Of a stretch of DNA of 64,000 nt, positions 10,991-22,664 are shown one piece after another (positions within the stretch are counted from its first letter, which is position 1; the number at the start of each line of letters is the position of its first letter). The notes beneath the pieces are model-generated. The model was not told the origin of the DNA. It ran no database searches and worked only from the letters and a program-made list of their open reading frames with translations. The DNA is from Pollenia angustigena (lineage: Eukaryota > Arthropoda > Insecta > Diptera > Polleniidae): positions 97,426,151 through 97,490,150 of the forward strand of contig OV884060.1 in NCBI GenBank assembly GCA_930367215.1, given 5' to 3'. The position numbers and the translations under genes are program-made.

Positions 10991-12468
10991 GCTTCTTCTT
11001 CTTCTTCAGTAACTTTCTTAGTCTTTCTGTACACTCTTTAAGTAATTTCTTAAGTTGAGGGGATCTGTGCAATTGCCACTCTCTTCGAGCCCTGCTTTTT
11101 TCAGACAAAAGATGCTCGACATCTGTGGAATATATTTTAATAGTTTTTGTTTTTTTGGGGGCAATATTGTAATGTTGAACAGCTAGTTTCAGAAAACTGT
11201 CAAAATTGTCAATAGAGCGATCTATATAATCCGGTGTACTGAGCGGAATATTTTCTGTGCAATGGGTACTGAGATATTTTTTATATTTTAACCAATTAAT
11301 TTGCGTAGCTGTCGTCGCTAAGTAACCAGTCGGAGGTACAATTCTATTGGGGTTCATTATAGTAACAATTGTAGGTGTGTGGTCGGAAGATAATTCTAGG
11401 GAAGCTTCAACATGAATCGTTTCTATGGGAATGTTTTTAACCACGCCGAAATCGATGGCATCTGGAATTTTTTGATGAGCAGTGGGCCAATATGTTGGTT
11501 GTGCGCTCGCTACCACATTTAAATCCATTTTAGAAATTGTGTTAAATAAAACACGACCCTTTGGTGTTATAAGTCGCGACCCCCAGAAGGTATGTTTAGC
11601 GTTATAATCGCCAGCGGCTAGGAAACACGGCCCTAATGATTTAAAATATTTATAATATTGGTCCTCCGATATTGAAAATCTAGACGAAAACAGTCAAGAA
11701 GCATCTCGATACCTACAGGATCATATATTTCAACTCGAACTATGGTTAAAGCCATGGAGGATAAAGGTCAATGAGCAAAAATGCGTACATATAACATTCA
11801 CCTTGCGTCGGGAATCATGCCCCCTATTAAAATCAATAATCAAATAATACCTCAAAATTCGCATGTAAAATACCTTGGTATTCATCTTGATTGCCGGCAA
11901 AATTAACTCAAATGAAACTAAAAGCCATCCAAATTCATTGGCTTATTGGAAGAAACTCTGTCCTTAGTCTCGATTGCAAGCTTCTACTTTACAAGTCTAT
12001 CCTAAAGCCTATCTGGTGCTATGGTATACAGTTATGGGGCACCGCCTCGGCCTCTAATATCGAAAAAATTCAAAAGCGCCAAAATAAACTTCTTCGAATA
12101 ATCACAGCTGCCCCTTGATATGTTAAAAACTCAAATATCCACAAGGATCTCAATGTTCCATTAGTTAAAACTGTGATTACGAAATATGCAGTAAAATACT
12201 TAAAAAGGCTCGAATTGCACCCGAACCCACTAGCACGAAATATTTTAAATAATAGCGGCCACACTCGCTTAAGAAGAAGAGACACTGCAGCACTTATCCA
12301 ATTAGATGAGCGATAAACACCTATATTAGTGAACAGAACCTGTGATGAAGAAAATTTTTGTCTGGCACTGGCAGGACATAAAATAACGTATTATGTTAAA
12401 AATTGATTAATTATTGTTAGTTCATATTTAATATATGAAGATTCAATAAATAAATAATGAAAAAAAAA
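10991..12468. mobile_element. Jockey-clade LINE copy 1, 5'-truncated with 5' inversion
   Basis: 10991 to about 11670 encodes, on the minus strand, the C-terminal half of a Jockey endonuclease (LAAGDYNAKHTFWGS, ASAQPTYWPT, SSDHTPT). From about 11676 to 12460 the plus strand encodes the end of the reverse transcriptase (ASRYLQ, KPIWCYGIQLWGTAS) and the 3' tail ending in A-rich sequence. Opposed halves joined at one point are what twin priming produces. A perfect 14-bp TSD, GAAATAATCAAAAT, brackets the unit (10977-10990 and 12469-12482), showing one integration event. The RT part has frame breaks and cannot function. Confidence 0.88.
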
Positions 12469-12482
12469 GAAATAATCAAAAT

Positions 12483-12774
12483 AGTGTTACAGGATAGGTT
12501 AAGAAAACTGTAAGGTACGAACACGACTAGGTATCTGTTTGTTGAAATTACGAGCATAAGAAAAGAAAATACTTATGTTTTTGGTTAAATTAAATATGGT
12601 TGAATTAATTCATAATGAACTGAACATCTAAGTGTTTCTTTCCACTGTTGGTGAAGTAGGTCCTAGCTTTAGGGGTCCTAGATAAGGAATGCAGCCGCTA
12701 GGGCAATGGTTGAGCTAGCGTAAAGAGACTGATCTCGTCAATGACTTCTGACGAGGATTGATTTCAATAGATAC
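12483..12774. other. No gene recognised
   Basis: Spacer between two LINE copies; neither a LINE frame nor a repeat edge was identified in it. Confidence 0.4.
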
Positions 12775-15262
12775 GGCAAATAAAATAGGTTTTGTAAAGT
12801 AAGTTTACACAAATGATCACACGATCATTCAGGTCCTTGTTCAGTATTATCATAACAGGCTTGGAAAAGAAAAAAGGAAGTCTAAAACAAAATTTGAGAT
12901 AAGAGAAATCAAAAAGGCTATTTGTGACTTAAACACTAAGAAGGCACCTGGTATTGATAAGATCAGTAATAAAATGCTTTTAGAGCTACCTCGCATAACA
13001 AAGAAAATTATTATACCCTCCACCACAATAAGTTGTAAAGAGGGTATATTAAGTTTGTCATTCCGTGTGAAACTTTTTTATTATTCATCTCAGACCCCAT
13101 AAAGTATATATATTCTGGGTCCTTGAGTAATTCCAAGTCGATTTAGCCATGTCCGTCTGTCCGTCTGTTGAAAACACGCTCACTTTCGAACCGCTTAAAA
13201 GAAATGAACAAACTTGGTGCCAAATTGCTTGTAGTTATCCTAAGCAGTTTGGGCTTGAAATCCAGCAAAATCGGTTCAGTAGGACCAGAGCTATGAATCA
13301 AAATGTGGAACCACCACCTAAAAAAATTGATAATTTTGTTACAAAAAATAACATAAATGCTGAAACAAGGCACGGAATGAGATAAGATTTAGCAAAAATT
13401 TGTTTTATTTGACTGGAAATCACCGTAAAAAATAACGCTATCGTAACAAAATTTGGTATGTCACAGTTTTTTAGGACTAGAAATAACACTGCGAAATTTG
13501 GTGACGATCGGTCCATAATTTACCTTAGGCCCCATGTAAACCCTACTACCGGAAAACAGTTTAGTACGCCTAAAGCCGTAAAAAATAATGCAATCATAAC
13601 AAATTTTGGCTCGTCACAGTTTTATAGGACTATAAATGACACTGTGAAATTTCGTGAAGATCGGTACATAATTTACCCTAGGACCCATAGAAACCCTACT
13701 CCCGGAAAACAGTTTAGTCGCCTTAAACCATAATTAATAACAAATCGTCACAGTTTAAGATAATAATAATAAATATATATCATACAGATATTACTCCTTA
13801 AACATTCGAACTGTCGGTGGAGGGTATCAAAGATTCGGCACAGCCGAATATAGCACTCTAACTTGTTATTTTTATTTTTAATGCTATTTTACGCCTTGAA
13901 TACTATCCTCAAAAATGGAAGGTTTCCTTAGTTAACATGATACCAAAGCCAGGTAAAGATCATACAAAGTTCAGTCTTATAGGCCTATTAGCTTTTTACC
14001 AAATATGTCAAAGCTGTTTGAGAAATTATTAGTTTAAAAATTACCACCGATTTTAAGTGAAAATAGATGTATTCCAAACCATCAGTTCGGATCTAGAAGA
14101 AAACACAGCACAATCGAACAGACTCATCAAATAGCAAATGTCATAAGAAAAGCATTTGAAAAAAAGAAATATTGCTCAGCACTCTTCATCAATGTTTCGC
14201 AAGCTTTTGATAAAGTCTGGCATAAAAGCTTATTACATAAATTAAAGCAAAATTTACCAGCGAACACACACAAGCTGCTAGAAAGCTACTTAGTCGGTCG
14301 TCAATTTATTATTAAAGAAGGAAATTTTTTAAGTTCACCTCAGCTCATTGACGCTGGAGTCCCACAAGGCAGCATCCTGGGCCCCCTATTATACTTAATT
14401 TATACTTCGGACATGCCAACAAGTAACTACACACAAACTTTAACATTTGCAGACGATACAGCTTTTCTAAGCGTCCACGAAAATCGTTATGAAGCATCGC
14501 GTTACTTACAGCAAAATAAATTTCAACTAGAAATATGGTTAAGACAATGGAGGATAATGGTCAATGAGCAAAAATGCGTACATATAATATTCACCTTGCG
14601 CCGGGAATCTTGCCCCCCTATTACAATCAATTATCAAATAATTCCTCAACATTCGCATGTAAAATATCTCAGTATATATCTGGATCGGCGATTAACGTGG
14701 AAATGCCATATAGAGGCAAAATTAACTCAAATGAAACTAAAAGCCATTCAAATTCATTGGCTTATTGGAAGAAACTCTGTCCTTAGTCTCGATTGCAAGC
14801 TTCTACTTTACAAGTCTATCCTAAAGCCTATCTGGTGCTACGGTATTCAAATATGGGGCACTGCCTCGGCCTCTAATATCGAAAAAATTCAAAGGCGCAA
14901 AAAAAAAACTTTTACGAATAATCACAGCCTCTCTCAATGTGCCATTAGTAAAAGCTATGATTACAAAATATGCAGTAAAATATTTAAAAAGGCTTGAACA
15001 ACACCCAAATCCACTAGCTCGAAATATTTTAAATCATGGCGGCCACACTCGCTTAAGAAGAAGAGACACTGCAGCACTTACCCAATTAGATGAGCGATAA
15101 ACACCTACATACATATGTGAACAGAACCCGTGATGAAAAAAAAAATTTTGTCTGGCACAGGCAGGACATAAATAAAGTATTAGGATAAGATTTGATTAAT
15201 TATTGTAAGTTCATATTTAATATATGAAGATTCAATAACAAAATAATGAGAAAAGAAATAAA
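12775..15262 (+). mobile_element. Jockey-clade LINE copy 2, 5'-truncated, interrupted by a DINE-like element
   Basis: Reads reverse transcriptase on the plus strand: KKAPGIDKISNKMLLELPR up to 13010, then after the insert IFNAILR and IPKPGKD (about 13880-13955), HQFG (14080), QAFDKVWHK (14205), GVPQGSILGPLLY (14357), TFADDTAF (14445), then KPIWCYGIQIWGTAS. It ends near 15262 in an A-rich tail after AAGATTCAATAA. Frameshifts and stops occur near 14030 and 14910. It is closely related to copy 1 and less so to copy 3. The 5' edge is approximate. Confidence 0.85.
13012..13865 (+). mobile_element. DINE/INE-1-like (Helitron-type) element A
   Basis: Begins with palindromic TATACCCTCC...GAGGGTATA and continues through the INE-1-type block ACCCCATAAAGTATATATAT and AGCCATGTCCGTCTGTCCGT, widespread in flies. 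It ends with a hairpin ATTCGGCACAGCCGAAT followed by TAGCACTCTAACTTG. Two tandem central units of about 155 bp (13440-13735) share GGAAAACAGTTTAGT. It splits the LINE reading frame at an Ile-Ile codon pair (13003-13011). Open frames inside (13149-13385, 13458-13733) are repeat sequence, not genes. Confidence 0.75.
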
Positions 15263-16054
15263 ACATATTACGTTACGGATTGAGTAGGTTAGAGTGCGGA
15301 CCGAACCCCACCACCGCCGACTGCTAGTTAGTCTATTCAATGGCTCCCGTAGTCCTCATTTGATCCCACTTTGTACTATACATTTTTTATAGTAATACCA
15401 GTCGTATCAATAATATTTATATTGTTGTACGTGTTCATATCAATATGTTGAATCAGAAAATGTATGCTTATGCCCAATTTTCAGTATAGTATTTAAATCA
15501 ATATTAAGTTAATTTTCATAACAAACTTAAATCGTATTTAAAACAGATTGGTTTTTTGAGTTTTATTTGAAAAGACTTATTTAATTAAGATAAAAGTATG
15601 GTAGCACTACTAAATACAAAAAAAAATATATAAAAAAGTGTATTTATTTACAAGGTGGTCCGAAAAAAAAAACAGCTGACTGTTAATGCTTTGCCTGTTG
15701 TTGTTGTATTGTTGTGATATTGAGGCCACCTTGCGAAAACATTACAATGGAAACTTAAGTTGAAATTAAGTGTACCACATCGGTGACTTAAGTTTCACTT
15801 AAGTTTTTAGTGAAGAAGAATTTTGTATTTAAAACGATTTTAAAAATAAATGTGTTTTAATATCAATCCTGAAAATTGGCCATTAATCTCATATGCTATA
15901 GGTATAATTTATACCACAGATAGGGTTCCCAACTTTTTTTGTTGCAATTAAAGTACATTGATTATTAAAGGTAAAGAAAAAAAAGTACACAGTACAAATA
16001 TAAATACAATTAATTTCTTTATATTGTTTTATTTAAAAACATTTTTTATTGCTT
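15263..16054. other. No gene; small inverted repeats
   Basis: Contains a weak pair CAAGGTGGTC/GGCCACCTTG (about 15653-15733) and a palindromic CTTAAGTTT cluster at 15752-15812. Nothing coding. Confidence 0.4.
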
Positions 16055-16056
16055 TA

Positions 16057-16950
16057 CACAGAAAAAATTATTTTTCCAATTCAAACAAAAAATTTGTAGA
16101 ATCAAATAATTTTTTGTCTGAAATCAGTCCTATAAACAAATTTGCATTTTCAAACAATTTATTTGCATTTTGCTTATTGAAAAAAAACACTGATTTTTTC
16201 AAACAAATAATTTAACTGAATCAAACAAAAAGTTTACTGAAATTCATATACTAAATTTCAAAAAAAAAAAAAAAAATTTTTGCACAAGCAATGACGCGCA
16301 CACAAGTAAGCACTGTATGAGAAGATGACGGCAGAGCAGAGCCGCCGGCTGGCTTTGAGACACATTTTTTTTTGTTGGAATAATTTTTGAACGAAGTCTT
16401 TATTTATACACACAACACAATGTTTTTCTTTATCACTCTCTGTTGATTTTGCTTTCCTTTGCTAAAGAAGAAATGTAACCAAAAACGGCAGCAGACCGAG
16501 TCGATATGTTTTTCGTCATCATTCTATTTTTGTATTTGATGTATTTAACGAAACAGTTTTAAAAAATTGAATACGGGATTTTGTTTCTTGTAATGTTGTT
16601 TCTGCTATTGTTTTTCTTACAGTTGCACTTTTTTAAAGCGTCCAAAAATACACTGTGTGTGTTTTTTGTTGTTGTTCTTATATTTCACATAAAGAAGTGT
16701 TGCTTACGATCATATAAAAAAATGCAAAAAGACGACAACATTAAAGAGCGTTAAATATTTCATACAAAATTATGAAAACTTGACACCAATAACGCGTTTA
16801 TTATATTTTTGAAGAGTTGTCCACATTTTTGTTGGTTAAATAAAAATCAAACCAAAATATTGTTTGAATCAGTAAAAAAATTTATAGAAATTAAAAAAAT
16901 TTTCAAACAAGCGTTTGTTTGAAAATAATTCGGCAATAATTTTTTCTGTG
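16057..16950. mobile_element. Tc1/mariner-like non-autonomous element (CACAGAAAAAATTATT family), copy 2
   Basis: Perfect 16-bp TIR CACAGAAAAAATTATT at both ends, flanked by TA (16055-16056, 16951-16952). It lies in inverted orientation relative to copy 1 (2768-4908) and lacks its nested insert, so it is the empty-site reference. 894 bp; no transposase. Conserved blocks between the copies are non-coding. Confidence 0.8.
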
Positions 16951-16952
16951 TA

Positions 16953-17473
16953 CGCAAGTTTTATCAAACAATTACACTGTGCTCTAATTTGACACTTTTT
17001 TTAAACGTTAAATTTTTTCTAACATGCGCATTTTTTAGCAACATTTCGAAATTTTTGCTTGTTAAAAATCTATAAAAAAAAATTGAAGCTATGCTTCTTC
17101 CAGACATATAAAAAACAAAGCTTCAAACAAAACAAGCTTTAATTGATTAAAACCTGTTAACAACTTTTGATTTTATTCACACAAGTCGAAAAATTTTGAT
17201 TAATTTAAAAATTTCATAAATCGCAATGTCTCGAGAAATTGTTAAGGCTACTCCTTGGCTGTTATGGTACGTTTTCTTCAATATATTTCTAGTTTGTATT
17301 AAACATTTTGTATGGGAACCCCCTTCAGGAATGGTAATTTTAAAATTTTGTTTTAAATGTTAGTTAAACGAGTCACTTTTGTGCTCGCGATCTAAATGCA
17401 GGCAGTAATTTGAAAGAGTTTTGCACTCGTGTTTTAAAAACAGGCAGTTATTGTACTCAAAGAAAACAAACAA
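16953..17473. other. No gene recognised
   Basis: AT-rich spacer without a supportable feature. Confidence 0.4.
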
Positions 17474-18714
17474 GTGAAATACAGTGATGCCAACTTTTTG
17501 AAAGCAAAAAGCACTTTAAAATTAAAAAAAAGCACTATTTCGAGCAAAAAAAAAAGAAGTAAAAAAGGACAAAGCCATTTTTACAATTTAATTTAACACA
17601 AAACACGTTGCATTCGGCTATGCCGAATATTATATACCTCCAAAATTTAAAAAAAGGCGACGGCGTTGATGGGGAACATTTGCATTTAAGATTAAATAAT
17701 AAATATATTAACATTTGTATATAAAATTTTTTAAGTGTATTATTATTATCTTCAATAAAAATAATATCATCCAAATCATTTGGAGTTTTAATTGGCCATA
17801 AAACAGTTTAAAAGTAATACAGTGCGAGCTCGATTTTCGTAACTCGAAAAAATCTGGCCTGTTGCAATTACTGAAAATTTGCAATGACCGACCATTGTTT
17901 ATAAACTTAATGACAGCATATATTTAAATAAACATTCTTATATTTTATAGTTGAAATAAATCTTAATTAAAATCGTGCAAAGTTTAATAAAACAATTGGC
18001 TTATGATATTATCCAATTATTTACGCTTCTGAATAAAGAACACACACAAGGTGTAAAATAGAAAAAACATGTATGTTTGCATTCTGATACTTAGTCAAAC
18101 CTTATTTCAATAGCACTAGAGGTAAAAGTGCAAAACACGTGGAAAACTAAAGCGCGTGAAAAATGGCAGGTAACACAACGCTCGTTATAAAAGTATTTTC
18201 TGTCAGCTGTTTTTAATTTGTTTAACACTGTGGATATACATACCAAGCTAGGGGTCTTTTTTTGTTTTTAAAGTCTTTGCCATTTTTTGCACGGTTTCCA
18301 ACTGCATGTTTTTTAACAATTCCTAATATTTTCCAATTCATATTCTATTTTTGAAACAGTGTCTAAATCTTTAAAAAAAATGTTTACCAAAATACATCGT
18401 TTTTATGCACGCTTAAAAGTGCAACGTTTCGTAAAATTTCCAAATTGCTAGCTCTAACCTCGTAAATAAAGTTTTGGGTAAAACGAATGTAACTTTCTTT
18501 TATCCCTTTTTTATTATTTGAAATCTTAAAATCTTTACAAGCCTTATCAAAATTGTACCCCAAATAGCAGAGTTGAACTAATCCTCTATATAATTGTAGT
18601 TTTAAAAAATGGTAGAAACAAAATAAAAATGTAAAAAGCACTAAAGGAACTAACGAAAAATTAAAACAGCACCAAGTTAGTGCTTTTTTTAGTTTGGCAC
18701 TATGGATAAAATAA

Positions 18715-19446
18715 GTAAAATCGGTTCATAACATTTTGAACAGGAACAAAGTTCCCCAACCACTGCACCGCATTGAGATATCGTTTGATTCATCGGTTCT
18801 CAAAACCAAAAATTCAGTTCATCCCATATACAACTTGCGCTACCTACTCAACAGAAGAATAACTGTTGAGGAGCCAATAAAACGAAAGGGTCCCTCCCAA
18901 TGCACAAACTGTCAGGAATATGGGCATACAAAATCATATTGTAAATTGCCTCACGTATGTGTGGTTTGTGGCGACGCTCATAAAACCGCCGAATGTAATC
19001 GTTCTAAAGTTGACCCAAATGTCAAGAAATGCAGCAACTGTGGCGAAAATCACACGGCAAACTATAGGGGTTGTAAAGTCTTCTTGCATTTAAAAAAACC
19101 AGCTTTAGTTCAAAAATATACTCACTCCCAATATGGTCCATCACATGCGCCCAGCCAAGCCGCTGGCTCTATTGCTAGTACTACACAAACAAACAAACAA
19201 AACCAATCATATGCCCAAGTCCTAAAAGGAAACCCTAATGCGAAAAATCCCCCGAGTACTTCCAACGCAAAGCAACCTCCATACGCTAATGTTCCTAGGG
19301 AAGGTCTACAAATGCCTACCTCAATTGAAAATTTAATTCAAACTATGAATAACTTCATGGCCACTATGCAGAGCATGTTTCAGGAAATGATGCGAAACCA
19401 GAACATGCTCCTGCAAGTTCTACTCAACAAAAAATTAACCAGTTAA
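18715..19446 (+). pseudogene. LINE ORF1 (Gag-like nucleic-acid-binding protein), 5'-truncated
   Basis: Open in frame from the insertion junction to the TAA at 19444-19446. Three zinc knuckles lie in a row: CTNCQEYGHTKSYC (CX2CX4HX4C), CVVCGDAHKTAEC (CX2CX3HX4C) and CSNCGENHTANYRGC (CX2CX3HX6C). Before them is the basic Jockey-type segment TVEEPIKRKGPSQC. The C-terminal third is Gln/Met/Asn-rich. In Jockey elements this protein coats the RNA and helps target it. The N-terminal part is missing, so there is no native start; a TTG at 18736 is not a real start. Its 3' end overlaps ORF2, which is open in the -1 frame. Confidence 0.88.
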
Positions 19447-20441
19447 AAATATGTTTCTGGAATGCAAACGGGTTATCCCAACATAAACACGAAGTTGCAA
19501 ACTTTCTTCATAGGCATGAAATCGACGTACTTCTTGTCTCTGAAACACACTTTACTCATAAAAACTGCTTTAGGGTAAATGGTTACCTTACGTATGACAC
19601 AAAACATCCCAGCGGACGAGCTTGTGGTGGCACAGCCATAATTGTGCACAAACACATCAGACACTTACCATTGCCAGAGTTCGAAGAAGATTGTATCCAG
19701 GCCACATCTATAAATCTGACTGATTTCAAACTAACGTTAACATCCGTTTATTGTCCCCCGAGGCACAAAATTCTACACGATAAATTTCTCAACTTCTTCT
19801 CCACATTGGGCCAGAAATTCATTGCTGCTGGCGACTACAACGCTAAACATACATATTGGGGCTCCAGACTTATTAGTCCTAGAGGTAATCAGCTATATAA
19901 TACCGTAACTGCAAATAACTTTGATGTGGTATCGAGTGGTGAGCCTACCTATTGGCCAACCGACTTCAACAAGCTACCAGACCTTATTGACTTTGCTGTA
20001 ATCAAAAACATAAAGCGCGATCAGGTACTAGTTAGTTCCTCCTATGATCTTTCGTCTGATCATTCACCTTCAATCCTCATTTTAAAATGTAACTCTGACG
20101 CCGCAGCTGCAAACTGGTTTTCCTATCCAAACAGAAACACAAATTGGTTAAAGTATAAAATGTATGTGAGCTCTCACCTATCACAGTGCATTCCCCTAAA
20201 AAATTCATCTGACATCCAAATAGCTGTCGACCGATTTACAGAAGTCTTGGATGCTGCAGCAAGAAATGCAACCCCAATCAAGCGGACAATTAAACGTGCT
20301 CCTTACAATACATCGACGGATATAGAGACCCTTATCAGAGAAAAAAGGAAGTTAAGAAGACAATGGCAAAACAGTCGTTCCCCAACCACTAAGGCCCAAC
20401 TACAATTATGCCTGACAACTCTTCGCAACAAATTGAGATAG
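19443..20441 (+). pseudogene. LINE ORF2, apurinic/apyrimidinic-type endonuclease part
   Basis: Open in frame from before 19443: FWNANGL, LLVSETH, GGTAIIV, GDYNAKHTYWGS, YDLSSDHSP are the ordered active-site motifs of the APE-type endonuclease that nicks the target for primed reverse transcription. The linker towards RT follows (SREKRKLRRQW-like basic segment). A single TAG at 20439-20441 ends it. The frame resumes directly after, 29 codons before the next Met, so only one base change separates it from the RT part. No good in-frame ATG lies between ORF1 and the endonuclease; translation coupling or initiation within the ORF1 overlap is inferred. Confidence 0.9.
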
Positions 20442-22094
20442 AACCACGAGTCTGCAATAGAAGGCTATCTAAACAGCCTAGATGCCACAAAAAACTCCAA
20501 TTATAGCTTATGGAAGGCTGTACGGCATATGAAATGCCCTATAACCCAAGAATCTCCATTAAGACTGGAAAACCGCACTTGGGCGAAAAACACAGATGAA
20601 AAATTAAACGCTTTCGCGGGCCATCTTGAGAAAGTTTTCACGCCACATGATACACATACTTGTTCCTGTCGTCCAACCATTCCTGATAAGGTAAACCATC
20701 CATTAAAATTTAACATTACTCAAGTAAAATCTGCAATAGAAAAAGTGAATATTAGAAAATCTCCCGGACTTGACCGTATCACAGGGTCAATGATAAGAAA
20801 CTTACCTTCGTCTGCTTCCAGAATCTTGCTGTTCATTTTTAACGCTATATTAAGAGTCGGATACTTCCCATCCTCATGGAAGAAGTCTATAATTGTTATG
20901 ATTCCCAAGCCAGGAAAAGATGCTAGCCAGGTTGCGTCGTACAGACCGATAAGCTTATTATCAATCCTATCAAAGCTTTTCGAAAAAATATTCATTTTAA
21001 GTATAACTCCTCATCTAAATGAACACGACATCATCCCGGATCACCAGTTCGGATTCAGAGCGAAACATGGTACAATAGAGCAAGTGCATAGAATTGTCAC
21101 CCTTATTAGATCGGCGTTTGAGAAAAAGCAATACTGCTCAGCCCTGTTTATAGACATTTCCCAAGCATTTGACAAAGTTTGGCATGATGGGCTACTCATC
21201 AAAATAACACGAATGCTTCCTCAAAACACTCACAAGCTTCTGGAGAGCTATCTAACAGGCAGAACATTCATAGTAAGGTCGCAAGATAAATACTCCCCCC
21301 TCAAGAAAATTACTGCTGGTGTTCCCCAAGGCAGCATATTAGGACCGCTTCTATATATAATATACACAGCGGATATGCCAACAAACCTGAGCACGCATAC
21401 CTCTACATTTGCAGACGACACAGCATTTATTAGCGTTAACCATGACCCAAAAGTCGCATCGCAAAATCTGCAGTCCCACATCAATGAACTAGAGGCATGG
21501 CTAGAAAAATGGAGAATAAAGGTTAACCCGGCTAAATGTGCTCACTTAACTTTCACGCTCAGAAGACAAACGTGCCCAGCAGTAAAAATAAATAACATCA
21601 CTGTTCCGGTAGAAAACCATGTAAAGTACTTGGGAGTTCATATAGATAGACGTTTGACCTGGTCTCGTCATATCGAAGCGAAAATAACGGCTATGAAACT
21701 TAAAGCAGCTCAACTACATTGGCTTCTCGGTAGAAACTCAAACTTGTCTTTAGACAACAAAGTTCTTCTATACAAGTCCATCATAAAACCAATATGGGCA
21801 TATGGCATCCAATTATGGGGTACTGCATGCGCATCTAACATCCAAAAGCTTCAAAGAAGACAGTCTAGAATATTACGACAAATTGTCTGCGCCCCATGGT
21901 ATATACGTAATGATATTATCCACAGAGATCTCAACGTCCCCACTATCCAGGAGGAAATTAAAAAATATTCAATAAGCTACATCGATAAACTAATGGTTCA
22001 CCCTAACTACCTCGCTCGGGGTTTGCTTCAGTTTGAAGGTCACCAGAGGCTAAAAAGAACCGATACTTTGAGCCTTACTAGAAGACAGTCTTAA
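20442..22094 (+). pseudogene. LINE ORF2, reverse transcriptase part
   Basis: Same frame as the endonuclease, downstream of its TAG. RT motifs in order: KSPGLDRITGSM, IPKPGKD, YRPISLLS, DHQFGFRAKHGT, ALFIDISQAFDKVW (catalytic Asp), AGVPQGSILGPLLY, TFADDTAF (catalytic Asp pair at about 21413), VKYLGVHIDRRLTW, KPIWAYGIQLWGTA. All core residues are present and there is no RNase H domain, as in Jockey and related clades. It ends at the TAA at 22092-22094, followed by about 120 bases of 3' UTR and the A tail. Apart from the upstream TAG it looks intact. Confidence 0.93.
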
Positions 22095-22328
22095 AAATTT
22101 GAATACAGCAGTTAGTGGTTACACAGGTAACAACTAATAAACAACAAGTAGAATTAAGATTTGAATACATATTGTAAATTTCGATAAGAAAGATTCAATA
22201 ATAAAAATAAATTATTAAAAAAAAAAAAAAAAAAAAAAAAAACTATGGATAAAATTTCGGCGTTTTGAGGCATCAAAAAGCACCATAAATAGTGCCAAAA
22301 GCACTAAGTTGGCATCACTGGTGAAATA

Positions 22329-22656
22329 GTGCTGTCAGATTATTTTTTTTCGAAAAATCTTCCTGCTAATATAAAAAACATCAAGAAATGGCCCTGACTA
22401 ATATTAATTAATTGTTCTTTAGTTTTTCTAAAAAAAACTTGTACAATAAGTTTTATAATTTTATGACTAATAAAGCCCTGACTAATATAACCGGAATCTA
22501 TTTGAATTCTAGATAAAACAAATCATGCAAAATAAAGAATTTTGGGTACTTTATTATTCTCATAAAGTATAGAGTACAATTACTCGAAATAACGTACAAT
22601 AGTTTATTATAAAATACGGTTGGCAAGCCTAACCACAGAATTCAATTTCTAAAAGT
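22329..22656. other. No gene recognised
   Basis: Short spacer between two hAT elements. Confidence 0.4.
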
Positions 22657-22664
22657 TACATAAC

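Larger units (their letters stand above)
18713..22241 (+). mobile_element. Jockey-clade LINE copy 3, young 5'-truncated insertion
   Basis: A perfect 14-bp TSD ACTATGGATAAAAT (18699-18712 and 22242-22255) and an almost pure A tail (22217-22241) bracket 3.53 kb that starts inside ORF1. ORF1 is open from the junction and ORF2 is open except for one TAG. It has no RNase H domain and no internal insertions. This is the most recent retrotransposon in the window. Its ORF2 differs clearly from copies 1 and 2, so it is a separate subfamily. Confidence 0.93.
17482..22320. mobile_element. hAT-like element (CAGTGATGCCAACTTT) carrying a LINE
   Basis: TIRs CAGTGATGCCAACTTT / AAGTTGGCATCACTG with a perfect 8-bp TSD GTGAAATA (17474-17481 and 22321-22328). 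About 1.3 kb of its own sequence remains once the LINE at 18713-22241 is removed. AGTGCTTTTT/AAAGCACT motifs recur near both ends. A DINE-like 3' hairpin remnant (ATTCGGCTATGCCGAAT) is at 17608-17624. No hAT transposase frame was recognised; the minus frame at 18384-18641 is not credible. Confidence 0.85.

Noticed and set aside
13149..13733. Plus-strand frames as genes
   Set aside because: They coincide with the DINE-like block and its tandem units.
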